From Pseudarthrobacter phenanthrenivorans (GTDB taxonomy: Bacteria > Actinomycetota > Actinomycetes > Actinomycetales > Micrococcaceae): DNA of 64,000 nt. Below the pieces are notes generated by a model. That model did not search any database and was not told where the DNA came from. It saw only the letters and a list, made by a program, of their open reading frames with translations. A program made the translations under genes and the position numbers. This document shows, piece after piece, positions 9,097 through 16,126 of the stretch; position 1 is the first letter of the stretch, and each line of letters begins with the position of its first letter. The stretch spans positions 148,435 to 212,434 of the forward strand of contig NZ_JWTB01000005.1 of NCBI RefSeq assembly GCF_000813845.1, read 5' to 3'.

Positions 9097-10056
9097 CTAA
9101 TTGATCGGGGCGGGCGGTCGTTCGTCGCTGAGCACAGCCAGGGTGTTGTCGGCCGCCAGCATTGCCATCGCGGTGCGTGTCTCCACGGTGGCGGACCCGA
9201 GGTGCGGCACGAGCACCGCGTTCTCAAGCTCGAGCAACCCGGGGTGCACAGCCGGCTCGTCTTCAAAGACGTCGAGCCCGGCACCCGCGATCTGACCGTC
9301 GCGAAGTGCAGAAGCGAGCGCTGCCTCGTCGACGATCGGTCCGCGCGCGGTGTTGACGAGGTAGGCCGAGCTCTTCATCGACGCGAGTTGCCCGGCGCCG
9401 ATCAGGTGATGCGTCGCTGGCCCATAGGGACAGTGCAGGGAGACGACGTCGGAGATGGCCAACAGCTCATCGAGCTCAACCCGCCGTGCACCAAGCTCGG
9501 CCGCAATCGCGGGGTCGATTGCACTGCGTGACTGGTAGACGATTTCCATGCCGAAGGCCTTGGCCCGGCGTGCAGTCGCCTGGCCGATGCCGCCCATGCC
9601 GACGATGCCGAGTGTCTTGCCTTTGAGGCTGCTGCCGAGCAGGAAGAACATGCCCCATTTCCAGGCCTGGCCGGAGCGGATGAGCCGTTCCCCCTCGCCA
9701 AGCCGCCGGGTCGTCATGAGGATGAGGCCGAGCGCGATGTCGGCCGTGGCTTCCGTGAGTACGCCGGGGGTATTGGTGGCCACGATGCCCCGTTCGGTGC
9801 AGGCGGGCACGTCGATGTTGTCGTAGCCGACGGCGACGTTCGCGACCACTTTGAGCTGTGGGCCGGCGGCGTCGAGAAGCTCGGCGTCGATGCGTTCGGT
9901 GAGCAGGCTCACCACGGCATCGGCCCCGGCGACCCGGCGCAGCAGTTCCCCGCGGCCAATCGATTCAGGACGGGACCAGGCATCGACTTCGTGCTCGGCG
10001 CGCAGCTTCTCAAGCGCGGTTTCGGGTATGCGTCCCGTGACGACCACCCGGCTCAT
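9097..10056 (-). CDS. D-2-hydroxyacid dehydrogenase (glyoxylate/hydroxypyruvate reductase type)
   Basis: 319-residue NAD(P)-dependent reductase of 2-oxoacids. The Rossmann motif is GMGGIGQATARRAKAFG. The catalytic triad appears as Arg in NTARGPIVDE, Glu in VFEDEPAVHPG and His in LVPHLGSATVETR, as in glyoxylate/hydroxypyruvate/2-ketogluconate reductases. The ORF is open further upstream, but the ATG at 10056 starts a canonical MSRVVVTGRIPE and overlaps the aminotransferase stop by four bases (ATGA), so this start is preferred. The coupled pair suggests amino acid to 2-oxoacid to 2-hydroxyacid conversion, for example serine to hydroxypyruvate to glycerate (inference). Confidence 0.9.
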   Translation of the reverse strand: MSRVVVTGRIPETALEKLRAEHEVDAWSRPESIGRGELLRRVAGADAVVSLLTERIDAELLDAAGPQLKVVANVAVGYDNIDVPACTERGIVATNTPGVLTEATADIALGLILMTTRRLGEGERLIRSGQAWKWGMFFLLGSSLKGKTLGIVGMGGIGQATARRAKAFGMEIVYQSRSAIDPAIAAELGARRVELDELLAISDVVSLHCPYGPATHHLIGAGQLASMKSSAYLVNTARGPIVDEAALASALRDGQIAGAGLDVFEDEPAVHPGLLELENAVLVPHLGSATVETRTAMAMLAADNTLAVLSDERPPAPIN

Positions 10057-11252
10057 GCGGTCTCGACCCATTTGCGCAGGCGGCCGAGGCCGTCTCGGAT
10101 ATCGGCGACGTCGATGCCGGAGTAGGCGAGACGGATGTACTGCCGCTCTTCTCCGGGCTGGCGGCGGCCGAAGTGCTCGCGGGTGCAGAAGGAGACGCCG
10201 GTTTCGTACAGGGCTGCGGAGGCGAAATCTCCGACTGCCGAGTAGCCCATCCGCTCCATGACCTCGGTAACGTCGGGGAAAAGGTAGAACGTGGACTGCG
10301 GCACGGCCACGTGCATGCCGGCAATATCGTTCACGAGTTCGCATGCTGCATCCCGGCGGACCCGCAGGATGTCAAGCATCTGTTGGACGGGCTCCTGGGT
10401 GCCACGGAGCGCTTCGATGCCGGCCCACTGCACGTAGTGGGTGGTGCACGACTCATCGTTGGTGTTGAGTGTGCTGAGGATTTTGGCGATCTCGATCGGG
10501 GCGACGGCGCAGCCCAGCCGTGATCCGGTCATGGCGAACTTCTTGCTGAAGGTGTAGAGGATCACGGTGCGCTCCGCCATGCCGGGAAGTGAGGCGATCG
10601 AGCTGGAGACACCCTCATAGCGCGTCTCGAAGTACGCCTCGTCGGAGAGCACCCAGAGGTCGTGCTCCTGCGCGAGCTGGGCGATAGCCTCCCGTTCAGC
10701 CGGCGTCGACTCGGCAGAGATCGGGTTCTGCAGGTCGTTGTAAATGATGGCGACCGTATTCGGGGTGATCGAGGCGCGCACCTGGTCCAGGTCGATCGCG
10801 AAGCCCTGGCTCGTGGGCAGATAGCGGTAGGGGACGGCCATGCCACCAAGGTATTCAATCTGCGATTCGTAGATCGGGAAGCCGGGGTTCGGATACAGCA
10901 CTTCCTGGCCGGGGTTCATGACCGCCTGCAGGAACTTCGTGATGACCGGTTTGCCGCCCGTCATGACCACGACGTTATCCGGGGAGAACTGGATGCCGCG
11001 GCGAGCCCCAAGGTCGTCGGCGAGGGCCTCCCGCAACTGGGGGATGCCGGGGCCGGGGCAGTAGCCCGTATAGCCGTTGGCGATAGCCCGGTTCATCGCC
11101 TCGACGATGTTCGGGGCTGTTGGGATGTTGATGTCGCCAAGGTGGAAGGGGTAAACGGGGTTCCCCTTCGCCCTCCAGGCAGCGGCGGCCTGGGCGACGC
11201 TAAAGGCAGTTTCGGTGCCCAGGCGTTCGAGCCGGTGAGCGAGTTGCTGCAT
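10053..11252 (-). CDS. Class I/II PLP-dependent aminotransferase
   Basis: 399-residue fold-type I aminotransferase of the aspartate/alanine group. The PLP lysine lies in LYTFSKKFAMTGSRLG; other landmarks are TGYCPGPGIPQLREAL, YPNPGFPIYES, NDLQNPISAE and the C-terminal arginine region YIRLAYSG. An in-frame GTG at 11261 is possible, but AGGAG is adjacent to it, whereas that AGGAG sits 8 bases before the ATG at 11252, which is therefore the better start. It is translationally coupled to the hydroxyacid dehydrogenase. Substrate is not decided by sequence. The upstream gap carries two palindromes that may be its operators. Confidence 0.9.
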   Translation of the reverse strand: MQQLAHRLERLGTETAFSVAQAAAAWRAKGNPVYPFHLGDINIPTAPNIVEAMNRAIANGYTGYCPGPGIPQLREALADDLGARRGIQFSPDNVVVMTGGKPVITKFLQAVMNPGQEVLYPNPGFPIYESQIEYLGGMAVPYRYLPTSQGFAIDLDQVRASITPNTVAIIYNDLQNPISAESTPAEREAIAQLAQEHDLWVLSDEAYFETRYEGVSSSIASLPGMAERTVILYTFSKKFAMTGSRLGCAVAPIEIAKILSTLNTNDESCTTHYVQWAGIEALRGTQEPVQQMLDILRVRRDAACELVNDIAGMHVAVPQSTFYLFPDVTEVMERMGYSAVGDFASAALYETGVSFCTREHFGRRQPGEERQYIRLAYSGIDVADIRDGLGRLRKWVETA

Positions 11253-11279
11253 AGGTTCCACTCCTCATTGAGTTGGTGA

Positions 11280-11311
11280 GGTCCTGATAAGGACCCGTCC
11301 TAGTATAGGAC
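11280..11311. promoter_or_regulatory. Two adjacent palindromes, probable operators for the aminotransferase operon
   Basis: GGTCCT-GATA-AGGACC (11280-11295) and GTCCTA-GTA-TAGGAC (11297-11311) lie side by side, sharing the GTCCT/AGGAC half-site. They are 28-59 bases upstream of the aminotransferase start. Just beyond lies an A+T-rich stretch with an inverted repeat ATATATC (11314-11320) / GATATAT (11335-11341), the likely promoter area on the minus strand. No regulator gene is adjacent. Confidence 0.55.
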
Positions 11312-11478
11312 TTATATATCAAGACATGCGGTAAGATATATCTCCGTTTTCCCACGTATGCCCAGCGGACCGGAACAAAGAGGGTGTCCCTGGCTGGGAC
11401 CAGGGCTACTGCCAGAGTCAGCGGCGGAGTTGCCGGAAAAAAGGGGGAAGCCGACAGGATTTGTTTCTTAAGACGACG

Positions 11479-11518
11479 CGGCCGTTGCACCACCGTCGGT
11501 CCGGTGGTGCAACGGCCG
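11479..11518 (-). terminator. Strong hairpin terminator after the formaldehyde dehydrogenase gene
   Basis: CGGCCGTTGCACCACC, loop GTCGGTCC, GGTGGTGCAACGGCCG: a perfect 16-pair stem, 35 bases beyond the stop of the minus-strand dehydrogenase. The minus strand continues CGTCGTCTTAAGAAAC, with no long T run. The rest of the 11262-11553 gap holds only the palindromes near the aminotransferase start. Confidence 0.85.
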
Positions 11519-11553
11519 TATTGGCCAGCGCTTGTGAGCCCTTCTACCTCTGA

Positions 11554-12768
11554 TTAGTTGTTGAGGTAGCCGTTCGGATCCAGGACGTACTTTGTGGCGG
11601 CGCCGGCATCGAATTCCGCGTACCCCCGCGGAGCATCGCTCAGCGGGATGGCCGTGGCGTTGACCGCCTTGGCGATCTGGATCCTGTCATGAAGGATCGC
11701 CATCATCAGCTGGCGGTTGTACTTCATCACGGGGCACTGACCCGTGGTGAACGAGAGGGACTTCGCCCAGCCGGTGCCCAGGGACAGGGACAGGCTGCCC
11801 TTCCGGGCGGCCTCGTCCGCGGCCCCAGGGTCACCCGTGACATAGAGACCGGGAATGCCCACGGAGCCGCCGGCGGTCGTGAGGTCCATCAGCGAGTTGA
11901 GGACAGTGGCCGGGGCCTCCTGGGCGCCGTGGCCGTGTCCGCGGGCCTCAAAGCCCACGGCGTCGATGCCCGAGTCGACTTCGCGGACGCCGAGGATCTG
12001 CTCGATCTGGTCGGCCGGGTCACCGTTGGCCACGTTGACCGTTTCGCAGCCGAAGGACCGGGCCCGGGCAAGCCGGTCCTCATTGAGGTCCCCGACGATC
12101 ACCACGGCCGCGCCGAGCAGTTGGGCGCTGGCGGCCGCGGCAAGCCCCACCGGGCCTGCCCCGGCTACATACACGGTGGACCCGACCCCGACTCCTGCCG
12201 TGACGGCACCGTGGAAGCCGGTGGGCAGGATGTCGGAGAGCATGGTCAGGTCCATGATCTTCTCCAGCGCCTGGTCCCGGTCGGGGAACCGCAGCAGGTT
12301 CCAGTCCGCGTAGGGGACCAGGACGTACTCGGCCTGGCCGCCGACCCAGCCGCCCATGTCCACATAGCCATAGGCGGATCCGGGGCGGTCCGGGTTGACG
12401 TTCAGGCAGATGCCGGTCTTGCGCTCCTTGCAGTTCCGGCAGCGTCCGCAGGAGATGTTGAAGGGGACGGAGACGATGTCTCCGACCTTGATGAACTCGA
12501 CGTCGGGTCCGGTCTCGATGACTTCACCGGTGATCTCGTGGCCCAGGACGAGCCCGGCGGGGGCGGTGGTGCGGCCGCGGACCATGTGCTGGTCGGAGCC
12601 GCAGATGTTGGTGCTCACGGTACGGAGGATGACGCCGTGGGGGACCTTTCGGCCAACGTTGGCGGGGTTGACGCCGGGGCCGGCCTTCAGTTCAAAGGAG
12701 GGGTATGGGGTGTCGATGACCTCGACGACTCCGGGCTCCTTGTATGCAACGGCTTTGTTACCTGACAT
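11554..12768 (-). CDS. fdhA: Zinc-dependent formaldehyde dehydrogenase, glutathione-independent type
   Basis: 404-residue medium-chain dehydrogenase resembling the glutathione-independent formaldehyde dehydrogenase/dismutase of Pseudomonas, which oxidises formaldehyde to formate with NAD+. The catalytic zinc region is STNICGSDQHMVRGR with GHEITGEVIE. The structural zinc loop is CGRCRNCKERKTGIC. The nucleotide fold is VYVAGAGPVGLAAAASA. Its length (~400) and the insertion around GYVDMGGWVGGQAEYV fit this subfamily rather than ordinary alcohol dehydrogenases. Start at MSGNKAV: AGGAG is 8 bases upstream, while the ATG six bases earlier is only 2 bases from it. It is downstream of the Rieske demethylase genes, whose product would include formaldehyde. 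Confidence 0.88.
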   Translation of the reverse strand: MSGNKAVAYKEPGVVEVIDTPYPSFELKAGPGVNPANVGRKVPHGVILRTVSTNICGSDQHMVRGRTTAPAGLVLGHEITGEVIETGPDVEFIKVGDIVSVPFNISCGRCRNCKERKTGICLNVNPDRPGSAYGYVDMGGWVGGQAEYVLVPYADWNLLRFPDRDQALEKIMDLTMLSDILPTGFHGAVTAGVGVGSTVYVAGAGPVGLAAAASAQLLGAAVVIVGDLNEDRLARARSFGCETVNVANGDPADQIEQILGVREVDSGIDAVGFEARGHGHGAQEAPATVLNSLMDLTTAGGSVGIPGLYVTGDPGAADEAARKGSLSLSLGTGWAKSLSFTTGQCPVMKYNRQLMMAILHDRIQIAKAVNATAIPLSDAPRGYAEFDAGAATKYVLDPNGYLNN

Positions 12769-12904
12769 GGGCATGGCTCCTATGGTTGGTGTTCGGATTG
12801 GCACGGAAGGCCTGACGCTGGCTGCATCAGACCTTCCGTGTGGTTCTTGTTCTCACATGTGGTGATCCTGGGGCTGCGCGGGCGCCCGCCGCTCCGGGAA
12901 ACGG

Positions 12905-14311
12905 CTAGGCGTCGATCACCATGTCGGTGCGCGCGGTGGAGCAGCAGGGAAGGAATTTGCCGGCATCAATTTCCCGTTTGCGGATTCCACCCTGGTGGTT
13001 CATGTCGATCTCGCCGGACAGCTTGACGATCTTGCAGGAGCCGCACATGCCCTCCTTGCAGTTGGCGCCAATCCGGACACCCGCACGCTGTGCCACCTCA
13101 AGGATGGGCAGCTCCGGATCGATCCGCACATTGATGCCGGTGCGCATGAAGGACAGGGTGAGGCTGCCGGTTCCGACGGTTTCGAAGCTGGACGCGTCCG
13201 GGGACGCGGTTTCCGGTACGGGGCCGGCGGCTTCGGTGCTGGCCGGAGCATCCGGGTCCGCCGCTTCCAGAGGCATCCCGGTGGCCTGCAGGGTTCCGTC
13301 CTCGTCGTAGCCGGGCTCATAAATTCCGAACGCCGCGGGCTGGCTTTCGAAGTAGTCCTCGGCGGAATCGGCAATCTCCTCGGCGATTTCCTCCGCAATG
13401 TCCGTGGCCAACGCGATTTCGGCCTGGTATTCCAGGAGGGTCTGGCGGTCCCCCGAGAAGAATTCCATGTAGATGGAGGTGTCATCGACACCAACCTTCT
13501 TGAGCAGCTCAGTGGCGGTGTTCAGGTAACCCTCCGGGCCGCAGGCGTACACCTGGCGGCCGTTGGCATCAGGAGCGACCTCGTCGATCATGGCAGCGGA
13601 CAGCCTTCCGCTGAAGCCTTCCCACTCCTCGGGCCGCCCACGGTCGCCCAGGGCGTAGAAGACCTTGACGCGCGAGTCCACGGAAGCGATGTAGGCCAGC
13701 TCCCGGTGGAAGGCGAAGCCGCCGGCTTCCGCGCCGTGGTACAGCACCACCACGTCGGCCGTGCCAGGCAGTGAATGGATGGTCCGCAGCATCGACATGA
13801 TGGGCGTGATGCCGGCGCCGGCGGCAAGGAAGAGGTACCGTGCGCGCCGGTCGGCATCGGGCAGGTGGAATGCCCCCACGGGTCCCAGCATGTCCAGGAC
13901 GGTGCCGGGCCGGACATTTTCATGCACCCACGGAGAAACCAGTCCGCCGGGGTCGCGCTTGACGGTGACGCTGAAGGTCCATGGTTCCGTGGGAGAGCTG
14001 GAGATGGAGTAGCTCCGGTCCACAGGTTCCTGGTCCTCGCCGTTCACCGGAAAGGCGATGTTCACGTACTGGCCGGCGCGGAATGCCAGGGGCGCGCCGT
14101 CGCAGCGGCGGAACACGAACGTCATCATGCCGCCGGCCTCGGGAATGGTCTCCACGCATTCGGCCATGAACTCCTGCGGATGCCAGGGACCCAGAGCCCG
14201 CGCAGCGCGGGCGGGTGCCTCGGCACTGCCCATCACCCTGTTCCACGGCATTTCAAGGCCGCGGATGCGCTGTGGCTCCTGGACTACCGATTCGGTAAGG
14301 AGTTCGGTCAT
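12905..14311 (-). CDS. gbcB: Ferredoxin reductase component of a Rieske monooxygenase (GbcB-like)
   Basis: 468-residue electron-transfer partner of the oxygenase encoded just upstream. Domains in order: an N-terminal extension, FAD-binding domain (RSYSISSSP, about residue 110), NAD-binding domain (LFLAAGAGITPIMSMLRTI and YACGPEGYLN), an unusually long acidic/proline linker (about residues 305-375), and a plant-type [2Fe-2S] ferredoxin at the C terminus with CKEGMCGSCK and the final cysteines near SCCST-like PCCST. The ATG at 14311 overlaps the oxygenase stop by four bases (ATGA) and gives the expected MTELLTES start. This arrangement matches the glycine betaine monooxygenase reductase of Pseudomonas; related reductases serve carnitine or stachydrine demethylases, so the substrate is inferred. 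Confidence 0.85.
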   Translation of the reverse strand: MTELLTESVVQEPQRIRGLEMPWNRVMGSAEAPARAARALGPWHPQEFMAECVETIPEAGGMMTFVFRRCDGAPLAFRAGQYVNIAFPVNGEDQEPVDRSYSISSSPTEPWTFSVTVKRDPGGLVSPWVHENVRPGTVLDMLGPVGAFHLPDADRRARYLFLAAGAGITPIMSMLRTIHSLPGTADVVVLYHGAEAGGFAFHRELAYIASVDSRVKVFYALGDRGRPEEWEGFSGRLSAAMIDEVAPDANGRQVYACGPEGYLNTATELLKKVGVDDTSIYMEFFSGDRQTLLEYQAEIALATDIAEEIAEEIADSAEDYFESQPAAFGIYEPGYDEDGTLQATGMPLEAADPDAPASTEAAGPVPETASPDASSFETVGTGSLTLSFMRTGINVRIDPELPILEVAQRAGVRIGANCKEGMCGSCKIVKLSGEIDMNHQGGIRKREIDAGKFLPCCSTARTDMVIDA

Positions 14312-15609
14312 GCCAAGTGCTCCTGAACGCGCTGCACGTACCAGTTGATGAAGGCCTCCACCTGGTATTCGCTCTTCATGTAGGGGCCGGGTTCGTACGC
14401 GGGGCTGGCGGCGCCCTGCTGGCACAGTTCCACGAATGCCTTGTCCTGCAGGTTTGTCTGCTTCCAGGTGTAGGTGAGCCTTTCGAGGTCGTAGTCGACG
14501 CCTTCCTCGGCGTCATCGGCCACCAGCCATGTGGTGCGGACCAGGGACTGGTGCTCGTTGATGGGGAAGACGCCGAAGGTGATGACGTGGTCGCCCAGGA
14601 AGTGGAACCAGCTGTTGGGCTGCAGGTGCATCGAGCAGCGGCCCAGGCGGAAGTCGGGCAGGTCTCCCAGCAGTTTCTTGGACAGCCTGCGTCCGTCTGC
14701 CGAGAACGATTCTCCCTCGCCGTCGAGGGATTCCCGGGAGATGCGGATGCCTGCGACGCGGGTATCGAGTTCCTCGACCACCTCGTAGGGGAGGCTGTAG
14801 CGGCGGCAGCGCTCCTCGAGCGAGGACTGTGCGTTCTTGTTGCGGTCCCACACTTCCTCAAGGTGCGCCGGGATCAGGCCCTCTGTGAGGCCCCAGGTGG
14901 GGAAGAGGGAGCATGCGAGCTCCGGGTGTCCGTCGCAGTGGTAGCACTCACGGTTATTCTCCATGACGAGCTTCCAGTTGCCCTCTTCGATGATGTTCTG
15001 CTGGTAGGCGATCTTCGTCTTTGACAGGTCGTGGGGTGCCAGGTAGGGCTCGAAGATCTTGGCGGTTTCGTCGAAGTCCGTAGGCGGTTCGTCAGCGATG
15101 CAGACGAAGATGAGCCCGGCAACCTCGCGGCTGTGGGCGCGCTTGAGGGCAAAGCAGTTCTTGTCGAACTTGGCTTCGCCGGGAGCGGAGGCATGGATCA
15201 GGTTGCCCTCGGGGGAGTAGGTCCAGGAGTGGTATCCGCAGACCAGGTTTCCGGTGGAACCGGCAGCTTCGGTCAGGACGCGTGCACCGCGGTGGCGGCA
15301 GACGTTGTGCAGGACGTTGACGTCGCCCTCGTCGGTGCGCAGCACGATCAGGGAGTAGGGGCCGTAGTCGACCGTGATGTAGTCGCCTGGCTCGGGCAGC
15401 TCGGCAACGCTGCCGGCGAAGATCCAGTGCTGGCCGAAGATGGCCTCCATGTCGAGCTTGAAGATGGTGGGATCGGTGTAGAAGGGGGCGTCGAGGGAGT
15501 AGCCCGTGCGCCGGAACTCGAACAGCGCAGTGATCTCTGCCAACTGTTCGGCAGGCAATGAGGAAGCGAGCTTCCCGCGCTTGAGGGGGACATTCACTGA
15601 AGCGGTCAT
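14308..15609 (-). CDS. gbcA: Rieske non-haem iron oxygenase alpha subunit (glycine betaine demethylase type, GbcA-like)
   Basis: 433-residue oxygenase. The Rieske centre is formed by CRHRGARV and CGYHSWTYSPEGNL (about residues 105-135). The mononuclear iron site is in ENNRECYHCDGHPEL (two His, about residue 225), with a distal Asp. The family includes glycine betaine monooxygenase, choline monooxygenase and stachydrine demethylase, all of which release formaldehyde or an aldehyde from quaternary amines. A strong ribosome binding site (GGAGG, 9 bases before ATG) sets the start. It is coupled to the reductase and followed by formaldehyde dehydrogenase. It has its own TTGACA promoter upstream. 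The sequence cannot separate glycine betaine from other N-methyl substrates. Confidence 0.85.
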   Translation of the reverse strand: MTASVNVPLKRGKLASSLPAEQLAEITALFEFRRTGYSLDAPFYTDPTIFKLDMEAIFGQHWIFAGSVAELPEPGDYITVDYGPYSLIVLRTDEGDVNVLHNVCRHRGARVLTEAAGSTGNLVCGYHSWTYSPEGNLIHASAPGEAKFDKNCFALKRAHSREVAGLIFVCIADEPPTDFDETAKIFEPYLAPHDLSKTKIAYQQNIIEEGNWKLVMENNRECYHCDGHPELACSLFPTWGLTEGLIPAHLEEVWDRNKNAQSSLEERCRRYSLPYEVVEELDTRVAGIRISRESLDGEGESFSADGRRLSKKLLGDLPDFRLGRCSMHLQPNSWFHFLGDHVITFGVFPINEHQSLVRTTWLVADDAEEGVDYDLERLTYTWKQTNLQDKAFVELCQQGAASPAYEPGPYMKSEYQVEAFINWYVQRVQEHLA

Positions 15610-15726
15610 GTTGGGTTTCCTCCCGGGAGGGCTGGGTGGTGTGCGATTCGTCGGGACTACGGAGCTGGGGTCGGCAACCGGCGTTGTCGAAACTTCGTCG
15701 TCCTGAAAGTTGGGGAGGATCGACCT

Positions 15727-15796
15727 GCAACATTGCGTCCGTCCAGGACGTTTATGTACGCGCTGTACGCAACATCGATCACCATATGCAACAGTG
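15727..15796 (-). promoter_or_regulatory. Three direct repeats (CANTGTTGC on the minus strand) in the gbcA promoter/leader
   Basis: Plus-strand copies GCAACATTG (15727-15735), GCAACATCG (15769-15777) and GCAACAGTG (15788-15796). The last overlaps the -10 hexamer of the gbcA promoter. Spacing of 19 and 42 bases is near 2 and 4 helical turns. The first copy is also part of a small palindrome GCAA-CA-TTGC. Candidate sites for an unidentified regulator. Confidence 0.45.
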
Positions 15797-15821
15797 TGAC
15801 TCGTGCCACCCGCACTGTCAA
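15793..15821 (-). promoter_or_regulatory. Promoter of the gbcA-gbcB operon
   Basis: On the minus strand: -35 TTGACA (15816-15821), 17-base spacer, -10 CACACT (15793-15798, keeping the conserved A2 and T6). Predicted start of transcription is near 15786, giving a leader of about 177 bases. Upstream of the -35 is a palindrome GTCGT-CAAAA-ACGAC (15835-15849) that could bind an activator. Confidence 0.6.
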
Positions 15822-15909
15822 TGTATTAATCGATGTCGTCAAAAACGACGAAAACCACGGCTGGTGGACCGCAGCGCATAACTGTCCCGCCCGCGCCCGA
15901 CCGGTGCCC

Positions 15910-15978
15910 GCGGTGGCCCTTTAAGCGGTGGCCCTTTAAAGGAGAGTGGTACGACGGCGGGGCGTCCCGTCGTCGTAC
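15910..15978. repeat. 15-bp tandem duplication and long hairpin between gbcA and the formate dehydrogenase gene
   Basis: GCGGTGGCCCTTTAA occurs twice head to tail (15910-15924, 15925-15939), the second copy ending in the palindrome CCTTTAAAGG. Ten bases later comes a hairpin (15949-15978): GTACGACG ... CGTCGTAC, with inner pairs extending it to 13 pairs around loop GCGT, followed by CTTTCCCTTT on the plus strand. It could insulate the two divergent operons. Together with the gbcA promoter this accounts for most of the 517-base gap. Confidence 0.6.
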
Positions 15979-16092
15979 GACTTTCCCTTTGGCGCGGGCT
16001 CCTTGACCAGTCGGGCGGCGCCCGTTTACCCGGGCCGCCCCGGCTGCTGATCGGGCTCTGCAATTGCCCGAAGACACGCGAAGGCTGTCCTG

Positions 16093-16120
16093 TTGCTTTC
16101 GCGCCGCTTCGGGTTATGCT
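16093..16120 (+). promoter_or_regulatory. Candidate promoter giving a leaderless formate dehydrogenase mRNA
   Basis: TTGCTT (16093-16098), 16-base spacer, TATGCT (16115-16120). The A of the proposed ATG (16127) is the seventh base after the -10, the usual distance to a transcription start. No ribosome binding site precedes that ATG. Both facts fit a leaderless transcript, which is common in actinobacteria. Confidence 0.45.
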
Positions 16121-16126
16121 CCTGAA

